From: Porpolomopsis calyptriformis
Lineage: Eukaryota > Basidiomycota > Agaricomycetes > Agaricales > Hygrophoraceae
Direction: 5' to 3'
Length of the DNA: 64,000 nucleotides
NCBI GenBank assembly: GCA_951640195.1
Contig: OX621169.1
Coordinates: 1,488,001 to 1,552,000 of the forward strand
Under the pieces are notes generated by a model, which worked only from the letters and a program-made list of their open reading frames with translations, searched no databases and had not been told where the DNA came from. This document shows positions 23,400 through 33,313 of the stretch, one piece after another. The position numbers were made by a program, and so were the translations under genes. The number at the start of each line of letters is the position of its first letter. Within the stretch, counting starts at the first letter, position 1.

Positions 23400-25233
23400 A
23401 AACAACCGTCAATTTCATCGAGTCTGGGGGATGCTGTATTGACCTCATTGACCTTATCGTCACTTTCTCGTCATGTCAACGAACTTTTTCCGTTCAAGTT
23501 CTTAGTGACAAGTCGACCGGAAAGCCATATTACCACTGTCTTTCAATCAAGTGAATTGCACCCGGTGACGTTTTACACGAAGTGGAATTAGCCACGGTTC
23601 AGAGCGATATCGAACATTACCTGTCGACGAAACTTGCTTTAACGAGAAAGTTCTATCGTCTTGATATCGAATGGCCCTCTATGGAAGATATCCATTCCCT
23701 GACACAGATATCTTTTGGACTTTTCATCTTTGCATCTACTTCAATCGGATTCATCGAAGATCGAAACTATTAAGGTCAACTTAGGCGTCTACTGTAATGC
23801 ACCCACCGCATCAGAAGCTCGATGTCTGAATCCAAAATATGTTGTTGACCCCCTGGCGCAACATACCCTCCTTGCGCGTGCTTGTCTATCTACCATGAAG
23901 GAGTTGAAGCGAGATATCTGTGGAATAAAAGATCCGTCCTTGCTTAATAGGGAGGTGGATGACCTTCCGACGCTTGTGATGACTTGCATCAGACCCGAAC
24001 TGCAATACGCATGTCGTCACTGGGCTTGGCACCTGTCAAATCCAACGATCTCTGACATTCTCGTTGATCTCTTGAACGAGTTTTGTTCCAACTATCTACT
24101 GTATTGGATCGAAGCACTGAGTCTGATGGGAGATCTTCGAAATGCCCTGGTTGCTCTGAATATGGCGCAACAATCCATTGCTGTTCGTTATTTCCCTCTC
24201 GGTAATGCCTAAAACTGATCGAGTTCGATAGAAAGCAGGCAGAGACGTGCCTGATCCGATGATTTTACTTCGTGATTGCGAACGGTTTACTCTCGAATTT
24301 TTTTCGATCATCAGCACTTGTTCTCTTCAAGTATGTTATTGTTCACCCCCAAAGAAACCTTAATCAAGAAGAGGTATAGGAGAGTTCGACATTCCCATAA
24401 AAGTGTACAATGGACTCGATGAGAGATGGAGTCCGTGCATACGGACGATAGAAGGCCATTTTGGTCCGGTAAACTCGCTTGCATTTTCCCCCGATGGCAC
24501 GCGTATCGTTTGTGGATGCGACGAAACCGTTCGGCTGTGGGACGCAATCAGCGGTTCACATCTCAACACCTTCGAGGGACATTCAGACCTGGTATATTCG
24601 CGCATTTTCCCCCAATGGCACGAGTATCGTTTCTGGATCCTTCGACGAAACCGTTCGGCTGTGGGATGCAGTCAGCGGTGTTCATTTGAACACTTTCAAG
24701 GGCCATTCCAGTTTCGTAAATTCAGTTGCATTTTCCCCCAATGGCACGCGTATCGTTTCTGGATCCTACGACGAAACTGTTCGGCTGTGGGATGCAGTCA
24801 GCGGTACACATCTGAACACTTTCAACGGACATTCCGGTTCAGTGAAATCGGTCGCATTTTCCCCCGATGGACCCGGATCTTTTCTGGATCCTACGGCGGA
24901 ACTGTTCGGTTGTGGGACGCACTCACTCGTGCACATATGATGTCCCTCGAAACACATTTCGTCAATGTTAAATCGATCTCGCAATCTTATAGTTCATCAG
25001 GGAGTTCGTTATCCGCCGATGGCCTACTGTCAAATAGTCAAATATTTGGTTATATCACAGTGGACGGCTGGGTGCGCTCCTTCACACTGAATCGACGTAT
25101 TTGTTGGGTTCCGGTCTCCCACAGACCAGAGTGTTTGGCTGTCAATGGAGCTCGTGCAGTTTTTGGCACAAGTGATGGTCGCGTTATTATCCTTGATTTT
25201 ACAGCCATGGACTCCTATTATCATAACCTCTAA
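23400..25233 (+). pseudogene. Truncated NACHT-WD40 (NWD, STAND-type) gene remnant
   Basis: Only the second half of a NACHT domain remains: LFPFKFLVTSRPESHITTVF near 23490, then DIEHYLSTKLALTRKFYRLD and SLTQISFGLFIFAST. The frame is then lost. A second piece gives the helical region typical of mushroom NWD proteins (NPKYVVDPLAQHTLLARACL ... CRHWAWHL ... LLNEFCSNYLLYWIEALSLM). About four WD40 repeats of the SPDGTRIVSGSYDETVRLWD type follow at 24460-24930. They change frame near 24600 and again near 24875, ending FGTSDGRVIILDFTAMDS. The P-loop half and N-terminal effector are missing. The remnant begins within a few bases of the start codon of the neighbouring minus-strand gene. Confidence 0.8.
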
Positions 25234-25601
25234 CATTTCTAGTCCTATGCCCTCACCGTTAAACAGTCTCTGTTGACTCTCTAGTCTGCTGTTCGTCATT
25301 ATAAAACACTTGCTTTTCCCTAGCACTATTTCTTATGGTTTCCCTCGAATGCCAGTGTTACCTTCAACCGCAAAAGCTTCCGATTTTATACTTCGACCAT
25401 TGTGAGAGCGTTTATTCGCATTTATCAAAGTATCATATCAGGCCATTTCTTCGAGTGCATCAGTTAATTTCTTTTCTATGGTGGATAGACCCGGAATGGA
25501 GGGCTGGTGAAGGACAGATTGACGCACTCGCTACAGTAATCCATTTCCCAAATTTGCGATTGAATAAATAAACCCAAATAACACGTCTTTTTATCGTCCC
25601 G
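25234..25601. other. Intergenic region upstream of peroxiredoxin
   Basis: About 370 bases between the WD40 remnant and the peroxiredoxin start. AT-rich with no gene. The left edge of the large duplicated segment lies near 25573, where the sequence caaataacacg also appears before the second copy at about 41811. Confidence 0.4.
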
Positions 25602-26530
25602 ATGGTGGCTCTCGTCCAACGTCCTGCTCCGCCCTTTAAAGCTACGGCTGTCGTCGAATCAGAATTCAAGAACGTCGCATTGTCTGATTATGCTGGACAA
25701 TGGTAAGCAACATCTCACCGGGTTGTCCCCTCATAATTTCTCACTCTCATACCCTCAGGCTTGTTCTCCTTTTCTACCCGCTGTGAGTCGTCGCACCCGA
25801 ACCTCTTATCGCTCTCACTTATAAAAGAAAAATACAGTGACTTTACATTCGTTTGCCCCACCGAGATCCTCGCCTTCAATGATGCCCTTCCAGCCTTCAA
25901 GGAACTCAAAACTACCGTGCTAGGTACTGTGCTGTATCGTAGCCTCCCTTAAACCACCTCACCCCTTCATATTTTTATCAGCCATCTCCACCGACTCTCC
26001 TTTCTCCCACCTCGCTTGGTTGGCGCAACCTCGCAAGGAAGGCGGCCTCGGACCTGAACTTGTGTTGCCCCTCGTTTCGGACAAAAACATGCAGATCTCT
26101 AGGGACTATGGCGTGTTGATAGAAGAAGAAGGAGTCGCCCTTCGCGGTCTTTTCATTATCGATCCCAATGGTATCTTGAGGCACGGGAGTTTGGATTGTC
26201 ATGCGTTGAAAATCCCGTTGACAAACGTTTTGATTCTTCTAGACAGATCACCATCAATGACATGCCCATCGGTCGCTCCGTCGATGAAACTATCCGTCTT
26301 ATCAAGGCATTCCAATTTCATGTAAGATTCCCTTCGTTTTGCGCCTTGAGAGTGCACATGAATAATGTTCCATCCTCCAGGAGGAACACGGCGATGTTTG
26401 TCCCGCAAACTGGAATGACGGTGCCAAGACCATCAAACCGGACGTGAAAGGGTCGCGCGAGTACTTTTCCAGCGTCGAAACGAGTGGGACCTCGAACGGG
26501 GTAGCTAAAAAGCGCCCAAGAGTTGAGTAA
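25602..26530 (+). CDS. Typical 2-Cys peroxiredoxin (intact copy)
   Basis: Thiol peroxidase that reduces hydrogen peroxide. The start [20 protein letters not shown] is at 25602. Exons join in phase: LSDYAGQW+LVLLFYPL+[17 protein letters not shown], with the peroxidatic cysteine in FVCPTE. Next [34 protein letters not shown] and DPNGILR+[16 protein letters not shown], then [20 protein letters not shown] with the resolving cysteine in VCPANW. The intron before QITIND begins with GC rather than GT (LR ends AG, then gcacgg), a rare GC-AG intron also present in the second copy. Ends [11 protein letters not shown] at 26528-26530. Tail-to-tail with a broken UBC9. Confidence 0.93.
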
Positions 26531-26906
26531 GCCATGGATTATAGCCTGCTTGGGGCTATGGAAAGAGGCAGATAGAATGATAATCATAGAGATAGATGCT
26601 TCACAGACTTTCTCGGACTGATATACATCCAGTCCTGATAACCCCTTCATGTGCATAGGTCTTGGAATCCACCAAGTTAGCATTTAACACTGAGGTGTTG
26701 GCTTGTCAAAGCGAACCAAGAGGATATGGAGTCACTGGCCATTGGGTTAGTGCGCAAGGAAATTATCAGAGTGGAGAAACATACGCGAATAACGGATAGA
26801 AGCGAGGCCCGCGCGTAAAACGGTTGGTAAGATAACGTCAATGGTAGCTTTCATGAGAAGAGTACATTCAAAACTAAGTAATCCATCGGTCCCAAATCCG
26901 TCGTCG

Positions 26907-27565
26907 TTATTTCGGAATATTCTCTCGTGCTTGCTGTCGGATCCTCTTCCTGTGTATAAATGAGAAGGGGCAAAGTAAATGACAAAAACAAAAAAATGAA
27001 ACACACTCGTATGCCACTTTATCATTCCTATAGGAAAAAATCGGTAAATGACTTTACGAGAAAGATCGGTCATTCACGTTCGGGTTGTCCAGCAAATCCT
27101 GGATGCCGAGCAAAAGGACCGTATCGGAAGTCAAAAGGATGTTACCTGCTTGATGGTGATAGCAACCTTCCAGGACTTTTCTTCATCCGGGATGGACAAG
27201 CAGACGGTTCCAGAAGGAAAGACATTTGGGTGGAAAAGTGGGGGCGTAAATTTACCTACAGGAAGTTTATCAGATGCGAAAATATGGTTCAGAGAGGAAC
27301 AACAGGGACGGACACTTGGGTGGCTTTGAAGTAACGAGCTCCACATCAAACAAGAAGCGTACCCTCAGGAAAAGTCATCATAAGCTTGCACAGGCCACCT
27401 TCCCAAGCTGTCTGTTAACATTCGTCCAGCATCAGCAACGCAGTCTTTAAACGACTCTTGAGGGGAGAGAACACACATATCTCGTTGGATTTGGTATCCC
27501 TACATCCCCATCAGATTCATGGACCTATCGGCCACTTTCGGTGGTAAGCCCTGTTCATTGGGTGA
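26907..27565 (-). pseudogene. Broken UBC9-like gene (left copy)
   Basis: It matches the intact UBC9 at 43073-44083 but is disabled. The terminal exon [12 protein letters not shown] survives at 26907-26950. The exon [16 protein letters not shown] is cut at both edges by deletions that remove its acceptor and its last codons with the donor (near 27078 and 27118). The active-site exon [17 protein letters not shown] remains. The preceding DYPSKPPK exon has lost its first codons (27330-27345). The exon equivalent to [15 protein letters not shown] reads into a stop, and the first exon with the ATG is absent. Confidence 0.85.
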
Positions 27566-27735
27566 CAAGTCAGAGAAGTGTGCAATCGATCTCTGAAGGC
27601 TGTGCTGATTATCTTTCATCTTAGGTGAAGCCAACCAGATGGTGGTTGGAGTTCAAGTGACATGATGCATATGTCTACGTTTGTTCGACCTTGTACAGCG
27701 GGCTACTATATGCCAACACCTCCCTCCGGTAATTG

Positions 27736-29205
27736 TTACTGACCTATCGAAGTGCGATAATTCTTCTCAATCTTCCTGGCCTCGGCCATCGCTTCTGCAT
27801 CCGGTAGTTCTCCATACCTCCTAAGCGAATCGCATAATTCCTTTAAAAGTCTCTTTCGTCCCAAGCGGAGAACAGGGAAAAGGATATTGTGCACAGCTAC
27901 GACGACTGTGTTGAACCAAGTCTTTGGTGGCATCTTCCATGCATCCTTCCGTGCGTACGAGTCGAGTATCAGCTTCTCCACTTTCTCCTTCGATTCCTCG
28001 TATTCCTTCTCGTAGACGCAGCTTTCGTCTGTCCGCCTTCCTGGATGGGCCGTGATACAAGCATGCTGATAGAAGGACATGCCATTTGACGAGAACTTGT
28101 CAGTATTTTCTGCCCACCACCCGTCGATGTCTTCCCGCTCCTCGAGTCCAGTGATGACAACGACGATGCGGACTTTACTCTGGCAGAATATTGTAAAAAA
28201 CATTTCGTAGTTCTTCCTGGCAGCGTCGGTTAGGCGGGGTCGCATCACGTATACAAGGAGGTGAACGCCGCATTCCAGGCTACGAATGAGTTTGTAAAGT
28301 TCTTCGATCACATTCCGCGCCGTTTTCTTCTCAGCTTTTTCGTCCAGTCCGACTGTTTCGAAGATCTTGAATGTGGTGCCATAGATTCTCCTGAAATATG
28401 AGCTGGCGGCGAAAACTACATTGCCTGGTCGATTGGAAACTTGGGCAGGTTCGCCACCCTCGAGCATGTTGATCAAAGAGCTCTTTCCGACCCCCTCCTC
28501 ACCGAAAACAATAATATTGGGAATTGACTCCCCTTCGTCGTCGACCATCCCGAGCGTCTCGCGGAGATGATTCAAGGCGACATCAACCCAAGACCTGGCT
28601 TCCATCATCCATGCCTCCCGTAGATATGTGCCGAAGATGACCTCTTCCACCTTTCGCTTTGACGCAGCGTATTCGTCTGCAGCACGATGCTTTTCTGCGA
28701 CGAGCTTCCCCTTGCGAGCAGTGATGCAAGCCTGTCCGTTGAACTTCATTTTATACCTATCGAAAACGTGCTTGTTCTTCGCCCACCAACCATCCATATC
28801 TTCCTCGTCCTCAAGCCCTGTGATGAGGATCACGATCGGGACCGCCTTCTGGCAAAGTCCGTTGTAGAACATGCCGTAATTCTTCTGTGCGGATTCTACA
28901 ATACGAGGGCCCCGCATGACGTATACGAGCAGGCTCACACCGTCCTGCAGCTGGTGGACAAGTCGGGAAAGTTCCTTGAAAGCGTCATTGGTTTCCACCA
29001 TTCCGTCGTTGAGACCGGCAGTGTCGAAAACTTTGAATGTGGTGCCTTTGATCGTTTTCTGATACTGGGCACTGGCGAAGGTAACCGGTTTCGCGCTGCT
29101 GGAGACTTCGGCTTCGTCGCTACTGCCTTCAAGCATATTAACCACAGAGCTTTTTCCACTACCCGTCTCGCCGAAAACAATCACATTGGGGATTGACTGA
29201 ACCAT
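27736..29205 (-). CDS. Tandem G-domain protein (AIG1/GIMAP-like P-loop family), two domains
   Basis: Single exon, 489 residues, start MVQSIPNVIVFGETGSGKSS at 29205. Domain 1: P-loop at residues 12-20, switch-II-like DTAGL at 61-65, a TGLE(x)nDxxWW block near 128 in the place of the G4 motif, and a HACIT/QACIT block near 158 at the G5 position. Domain 2 starts near residue 228 (IPNIIVFGEEGVGKSSLINM). It keeps a good P-loop, but its switch motif is ETVGL instead of DTAGL, so domain 2 may bind but not hydrolyse nucleotide. It ends with the family's amphipathic helix and GELPDAEAMAEARKIEK. No signal peptide. The family name is inferred from motifs; biochemical function unknown. Confidence 0.75.
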   Translation of the reverse strand: MVQSIPNVIVFGETGSGKSSVVNMLEGSSDEAEVSSSAKPVTFASAQYQKTIKGTTFKVFDTAGLNDGMVETNDAFKELSRLVHQLQDGVSLLVYVMRGPRIVESAQKNYGMFYNGLCQKAVPIVILITGLEDEEDMDGWWAKNKHVFDRYKMKFNGQACITARKGKLVAEKHRAADEYAASKRKVEEVIFGTYLREAWMMEARSWVDVALNHLRETLGMVDDEGESIPNIIVFGEEGVGKSSLINMLEGGEPAQVSNRPGNVVFAASSYFRRIYGTTFKIFETVGLDEKAEKKTARNVIEELYKLIRSLECGVHLLVYVMRPRLTDAARKNYEMFFTIFCQSKVRIVVVITGLEEREDIDGWWAENTDKFSSNGMSFYQHACITAHPGRRTDESCVYEKEYEESKEKVEKLILDSYARKDAWKMPPKTWFNTVVVAVHNILFPVLRLGRKRLLKELCDSLRRYGELPDAEAMAEARKIEKNYRTSIGQ

Positions 29206-29767
29206 GTTACTTTAGAATCGACGTCGGTGAGAATGCACGGATGAGCAAATGGGAAACTAACAGGTTAGATACTACACGAACTGTAGTCTCTTGCTCCCAG
29301 CAAACGGGTGAGTATCAGACCAATGCAAAGGAACGCTTATGTTTATTGCAAAAACGCAGACACCACGGGTGGGCTGCTGTTCTCACACTCACGCCAGTGA
29401 TGACACCCAGAGCAGTGTGGGCAGAGCGAGGTCGTGTAGTGATAAGTGGCCTCCGCATGTTCGCTGCGGAGTCTCCTTCCATTTCTCCCTCGATATCTGT
29501 CACAACAAACGAGGCCTCGATAGACTGCATGCATTCCACTCCCACTTCATTTCCCGTGCTGCGACTTTTCGCCATCGTTCATTATGTGCAAGGTAAAACC
29601 TCGCCGCCCGATACCGCGTCATCCCTCCATCTCCAAGTCCGAGTCAAAGGAAAATACTTGTGCGTTTCCTCCACTTCCAGTTCATCTCTGAGGCGTGTTA
29701 TGCAAGCTTGAGTTTATAGTCACCACAGTCTCTGTCTCATCGAATCATTGCCGCTCAAAAGCCCATT
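29206..29767. other. Divergent intergenic region between two G-domain genes
   Basis: 561 bases between two head-to-head starts, so probably a shared promoter region. Open frames here have no similarity to known proteins. No obvious TATA box was identified. Confidence 0.35.
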
Positions 29768-30634
29768 ATGGCCCAGAATCCTCCCAACGTGATTGTGTTC
29801 GGTGCTACCGGCTCGGGGAAAAGCTCCCTGATAAACATGCTCAAAGGCGGCGACCCAGCCGAAGTCGGGAGCGGAGCGACAGGTGTAACTTTCACCTACG
29901 CCTGTTACCAAAGGACAATCTCGAACTCTACCTACAGAGTCTTCGACACCGCTGGCCTTAACGAGGGTACTGCGGGGCATGTAAACGCACGCAAGGCGAT
30001 TGAAGAATTATACAGACTTATACGCCATCTCGATGACGGTATCAATCTCCTCGTCTTTGTCATGCGGGGTCCTCGCATCACGGATGCTGCCCAAAAGAAC
30101 TACGACATGTTCTTCAATATATTCTGTCGGAAAAAGGTCCCCATCGTCATCGTCGTCACTGGTCTTGAGGATGAAGACGACATGGACAGCTGGTGGATCA
30201 AGAACAGTCGGGCATTCGACGCTAACGGGATGACGTTCAGCGGCCATGCTTGCATCACCGCTAGCAGAGGAAAGCTTGTCGGGGGAAGGAACCGTTACAA
30301 AGAGGAATATGCCAAGTCAGAGAAGAGGGTCGAATGCCTAATCCAGGAAGCGTGCAGCCCGAAACCGTGGAAGATGGAAGACAAGTCATGGCTCATCGCT
30401 ACGTTCATTGGCATACGCAATGCATTTTCCGCAATGTTCGGGCTGGAAGCCATCCCTTTAACGCAGGAGCTGCGTTACTCCCTCCAGAAGTTCGCAGGGC
30501 TTTCTGGCAAAGAGGCAAAGAAAATCGCTCGTCAAGTAGAACGGGAGGAAAAACAGGCTCTTGAAGCAATAGAGAAGGTGCCGGCTGCTAGCGGAGAGGC
30601 AAAGGAATTGGCTTTTCAGGCGCAAAGGGAGTAA
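29768..30634 (+). CDS. Single G-domain protein (AIG1/GIMAP-like P-loop family)
   Basis: Single exon, 288 residues. The start MAQNPPNVIVFGATGSGKSS at 29768 puts the P-loop at residues 12-20. Then follow the conserved GVTFTYACYQRTISNSTYR block (switch I side), FDTAGLNEG, VMRGPRITDAAQKNY, VVTGLEDEDDMDSWW (G4 position, without NKxD) and GHACITASRGKLVGG (G5 position). The C-terminus has a hydrophobic stretch (SWLIATFIGIRNAFSAMFGL) that could contact membrane, then a charged helix rich in lysine and glutamate. Very close to the domain at 36451-37389, indicating a recent duplicate pair on opposite strands. Confidence 0.78.
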   Translation: MAQNPPNVIVFGATGSGKSSLINMLKGGDPAEVGSGATGVTFTYACYQRTISNSTYRVFDTAGLNEGTAGHVNARKAIEELYRLIRHLDDGINLLVFVMRGPRITDAAQKNYDMFFNIFCRKKVPIVIVVTGLEDEDDMDSWWIKNSRAFDANGMTFSGHACITASRGKLVGGRNRYKEEYAKSEKRVECLIQEACSPKPWKMEDKSWLIATFIGIRNAFSAMFGLEAIPLTQELRYSLQKFAGLSGKEAKKIARQVEREEKQALEAIEKVPAASGEAKELAFQAQRE

Positions 30635-31069
30635 AGCTACTACAATATGAATACAGGCTTTTATTTACTCTTAGCTAGACTGTAAGAAGGAATCCTTTAA
30701 AGGGAGAAGGGTGATACGTGCTCAATATGCGACAATCCGCTTGTGTTCGCAATTGACATGACAGATTAGCGATGGTACTGTTGTGGTAGTGAAATCAGAA
30801 TTTTCTGTGACCATTGTATTATGCGAACAAGCTAAAAGAGTTGGTTTGAACCATATGGTACTCTACAACGGCACCAGGTGCACAAAATCCATGCGACAGA
30901 TGAAAGTTGGCCCTCCGAAAGTTCCAGAAGGCAGTCACGTCGAGTCGGGGAGAGGAATGTCATTAAATAAGATGGTGCAAGAATTATAAAGGTATCTCCA
31001 ACACTCTGCTCGTCATTGGGAACCGAATGTCAGTTAAGTCGACAGAGAGAGAGGTAGAGAGCATTTACC
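30635..31069. other. Intergenic region between convergent G-domain genes
   Basis: 435 bases with no gene. Part of it (from about 31000) is duplicated downstream of the paralogue near 33240-33310, as the 3' flank of the same gene family. Confidence 0.4.
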
Positions 31070-32641
31070 TCACTGGGCCCGCCGGATTTGCGACTTCACC
31101 AAATTGGCATGTTGGACAGCTTCTGCCCTCGACAAACCTCCAAACGTTTGAAGGCAGAAACGCAGATCTTTGAGAGCGACTTTGGAATCGAGGCCAAGCA
31201 CTTCGGCAAGAATGACATGGACTCGTACGATCATGTCATTGACCCAGGTCTTCGATGACATCGTCCATGGGTTGGCGTTGTGGTGGTGGTAGATGAGATC
31301 TGCTACCTTAACCTTCGACATGTTGTATTTGGGTTCGAACACACGCCGTCCGTTGTCGAGTATCTTCCCCCGAGTGGACGTGATGCAGGCATGTCCATCG
31401 AAGGACATCCCGTTACGAAGGAAGACGTATTCGTTTTGAATCCACCAGTCTTCCATATCATCCTCGTTCTCCAATCCAGTAATGATAATCGCAATGGGTA
31501 CTTTCCCTTCGCAAAATGCTTCGTAGAACAATTGATAGTTTTTCTGCGTGGTGGACTTCAAGCGTGGGGCTCGCATGACGTATATAAGGAGGGATACGCC
31601 ATCTTCCAATTTATGCACAAGTTGGTACAGCTGTTCGATTGCCTTTGAAGGCGGGACTGATCCGTAAGTGGTCTCGTTGAGGCCAGCCGTGTCGAACAGA
31701 GTGAACGTCAACCCGTGTATTTTCTTGGGATATTGTGCGAAGGGGAACGTCACTCCAGCCGCTGAATCGGAGACGCGAGCACTCCCTCCGCCGTCCAGCA
31801 TGTTAATGACTGAGCTTTTCCCAGCACCCGTCTCGCCGAAGACAATTATATTTCTTGCATTGCTCTCCCTAGATTCGGGTTGGGTAGAAGTTTGGGAGTC
31901 GAAGTTGAGTAGGTCGGCGCGAATAGTCTCCGGGATCGTCCATGATTCGGTGTCGCGGTAGTTGTATATGAGATCTGCTACCTTATTTTTCGACGTGTCG
32001 TATTCGCGTTCAAACACACGCTGTCCGTTGTCGAGTGTCCTCCCCAGAGTGGATGTGATGCAAGCATGGTCTTTGAAGGATATCCCACTACGAAAGAAGA
32101 CGGATTCGTTTTCGGTCCACCAGTTTTCCATATTCTTCTTGTTCTCCAATCCAGTAACGACGACCACGATGGGACACCCCCATTTCAACATGCTTCGTAG
32201 ATCATCTAACTGCGTGGTGAACGTCAAACATGATTCCGATGCTCGAAGGATGTACACGAAGAGGTTTATGCCGTCTTCCAATTTACATACGAGTTGCCAC
32301 AATTGTTGGATGGCCATTGACGGCGGGACTGGTCCGTAGGTGGACCCGTTGAGGCCGGCCGTGTCGAATACATCGAACGTCAACCCGTGGATAGTTTTTG
32401 AATATCGTGCGAAGGCGACTGTCACTCCAGCCGCTGAATTGGAGACAGTAGCACTCTCCTCGCCCGGCAGCATATTTATGACCGAGCTTTTCCCAGAACC
32501 AGTCTCGCCGAAGAAGATCACATTCCGCACTTTGACGCTATTGCCGTACTTAGGTTTGAATGGGATGGAGGCAGTCGAAGAGCGGGTGGACCCACCTTGA
32601 AGCTTGGGCCATTGAAGGTGTACAAGCTGGGCTGACTGCAA
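31070..32641 (-). CDS. Tandem G-domain protein, two domains, 5' end uncertain
   Basis: An open frame of 523 residues encodes two complete G domains: NVIFFGETGSGKSSVINM...FDTAGLNGS...VVTGLENKKNMENWW...DHACITSTLGR, and NIIVFGETGAGKSSVINM...FDTAGLNET...IITGLENEDDMEDWW...GHACITSTRGK. It ends DLRFCLQTFGGLSRAEAVQH. There is no in-frame ATG before domain 1; the frame enters from an acceptor just before SAQLVHLQWPKL. The matching upstream exon (ENDASSASIDQ, donor gtaaag near 32685) has a TGA shortly upstream in frame. Either an undetected 5' exon supplies the start or the gene is decaying at its 5' end. Domain 2 is the near-twin of the gene at 33314. Confidence 0.65.
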   Translation of the reverse strand: MQSAQLVHLQWPKLQGGSTRSSTASIPFKPKYGNSVKVRNVIFFGETGSGKSSVINMLPGEESATVSNSAAGVTVAFARYSKTIHGLTFDVFDTAGLNGSTYGPVPPSMAIQQLWQLVCKLEDGINLFVYILRASESCLTFTTQLDDLRSMLKWGCPIVVVVTGLENKKNMENWWTENESVFFRSGISFKDHACITSTLGRTLDNGQRVFEREYDTSKNKVADLIYNYRDTESWTIPETIRADLLNFDSQTSTQPESRESNARNIIVFGETGAGKSSVINMLDGGGSARVSDSAAGVTFPFAQYPKKIHGLTFTLFDTAGLNETTYGSVPPSKAIEQLYQLVHKLEDGVSLLIYVMRAPRLKSTTQKNYQLFYEAFCEGKVPIAIIITGLENEDDMEDWWIQNEYVFLRNGMSFDGHACITSTRGKILDNGRRVFEPKYNMSKVKVADLIYHHHNANPWTMSSKTWVNDMIVRVHVILAEVLGLDSKVALKDLRFCLQTFGGLSRAEAVQHANLVKSQIRRAQ

Positions 32642-33313
32642 GGTATAAAGTGGGAAGGGTTGCGTGTTGAAGGTAGAACAAAGAGGTTAATGGCTTTACT
32701 TGGTCTATCGATGCTGATGAAGCATCATTTTCAGTCCAAAATCAATCGGTCGGCTCATGGTAGTGCAGACTGCTAAAATGTGGCTTCAATGAGGTTGGAA
32801 AGGTCGTGATAATCGATGTACCAAGGAGATGGCGTGTGTTGTGCGTTGCGTGGCTTCAATGAGGTTGGAAAGGTCGTCATAATCGATGTACCAAGGGAAT
32901 GGACGTGTGTTGTGCGTTGCGAGGAGCTGTGATGGATGCTTGGACGGATTTGTGAATGGCCCTCGACTTCCTATCCGGTGTTCATGGCTGTGTGAGTATG
33001 GATTTGTACAGTCGACTATCTCATAAGGCCGAACGTGGTCTGCGGTAAATTATGAGTGCTGGGAAGTAAATCTGCTAGCTATCAGCAATCAGCAATCTTG
33101 CACTCTAAACCTTGCGATGACCTCCCTCGTTATAAAGGTTGATGAGCGCGACGACAAATGACGGTTCATCCACTCCAAGTATGAGGGAATCCACGGTTAC
33201 ATATGTATTGTACCTATAGTAAGCTTTCCCATAGGTATTCGACACCCTGCTTGTCATTGGGAACTGAATGTCAGGTAAGTCGACAGAAAGAGAGGTAGAG
33301 AGCTTTTACCTCA
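32642..33313. other. Intergenic region between two same-strand G-domain genes
   Basis: About 670 bases that hold the 70 bp tandem repeat and, from about 33235, 3'-flanking DNA duplicated from around 31000-31070. No separate gene was recognised. Confidence 0.4.
32780..32920 (+). repeat. Two tandem copies of a ~70 bp unit
   Basis: The units span about 32780-32849 and 32850-32920, each beginning gtggcttcaatgaggttgg and ending gtgcgttgc. They differ by one substitution and two or three small changes near the end. The repeat lies in the 5' flank of the two-domain gene. A related single element (gtggcttcaatacgcc) occurs near 34382 in the flank of the next paralogue. Confidence 0.85.

Larger units (their letters stand above)
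25573..27600 (+). repeat. Left copy of a ~2 kb direct repeat carrying peroxiredoxin and UBC9 sequence
   Basis: The same segment recurs at about 41806-43960 in the same orientation, offset about 16.17 kb. The middle part (about 26.0-27.33 kb versus 42.1-43.56 kb), including the non-coding DNA between the two genes, is almost identical by eye. Identity falls off at both ends through small indels. In this copy the outward half (peroxiredoxin) is intact and the island-facing half (UBC9) is damaged. Confidence 0.85.

Noticed and set aside
24403..25233. Separate intact WD40 gene
   Set aside because: The repeats change frame twice and continue the upstream NACHT remnant, so they were treated as part of one pseudogene.
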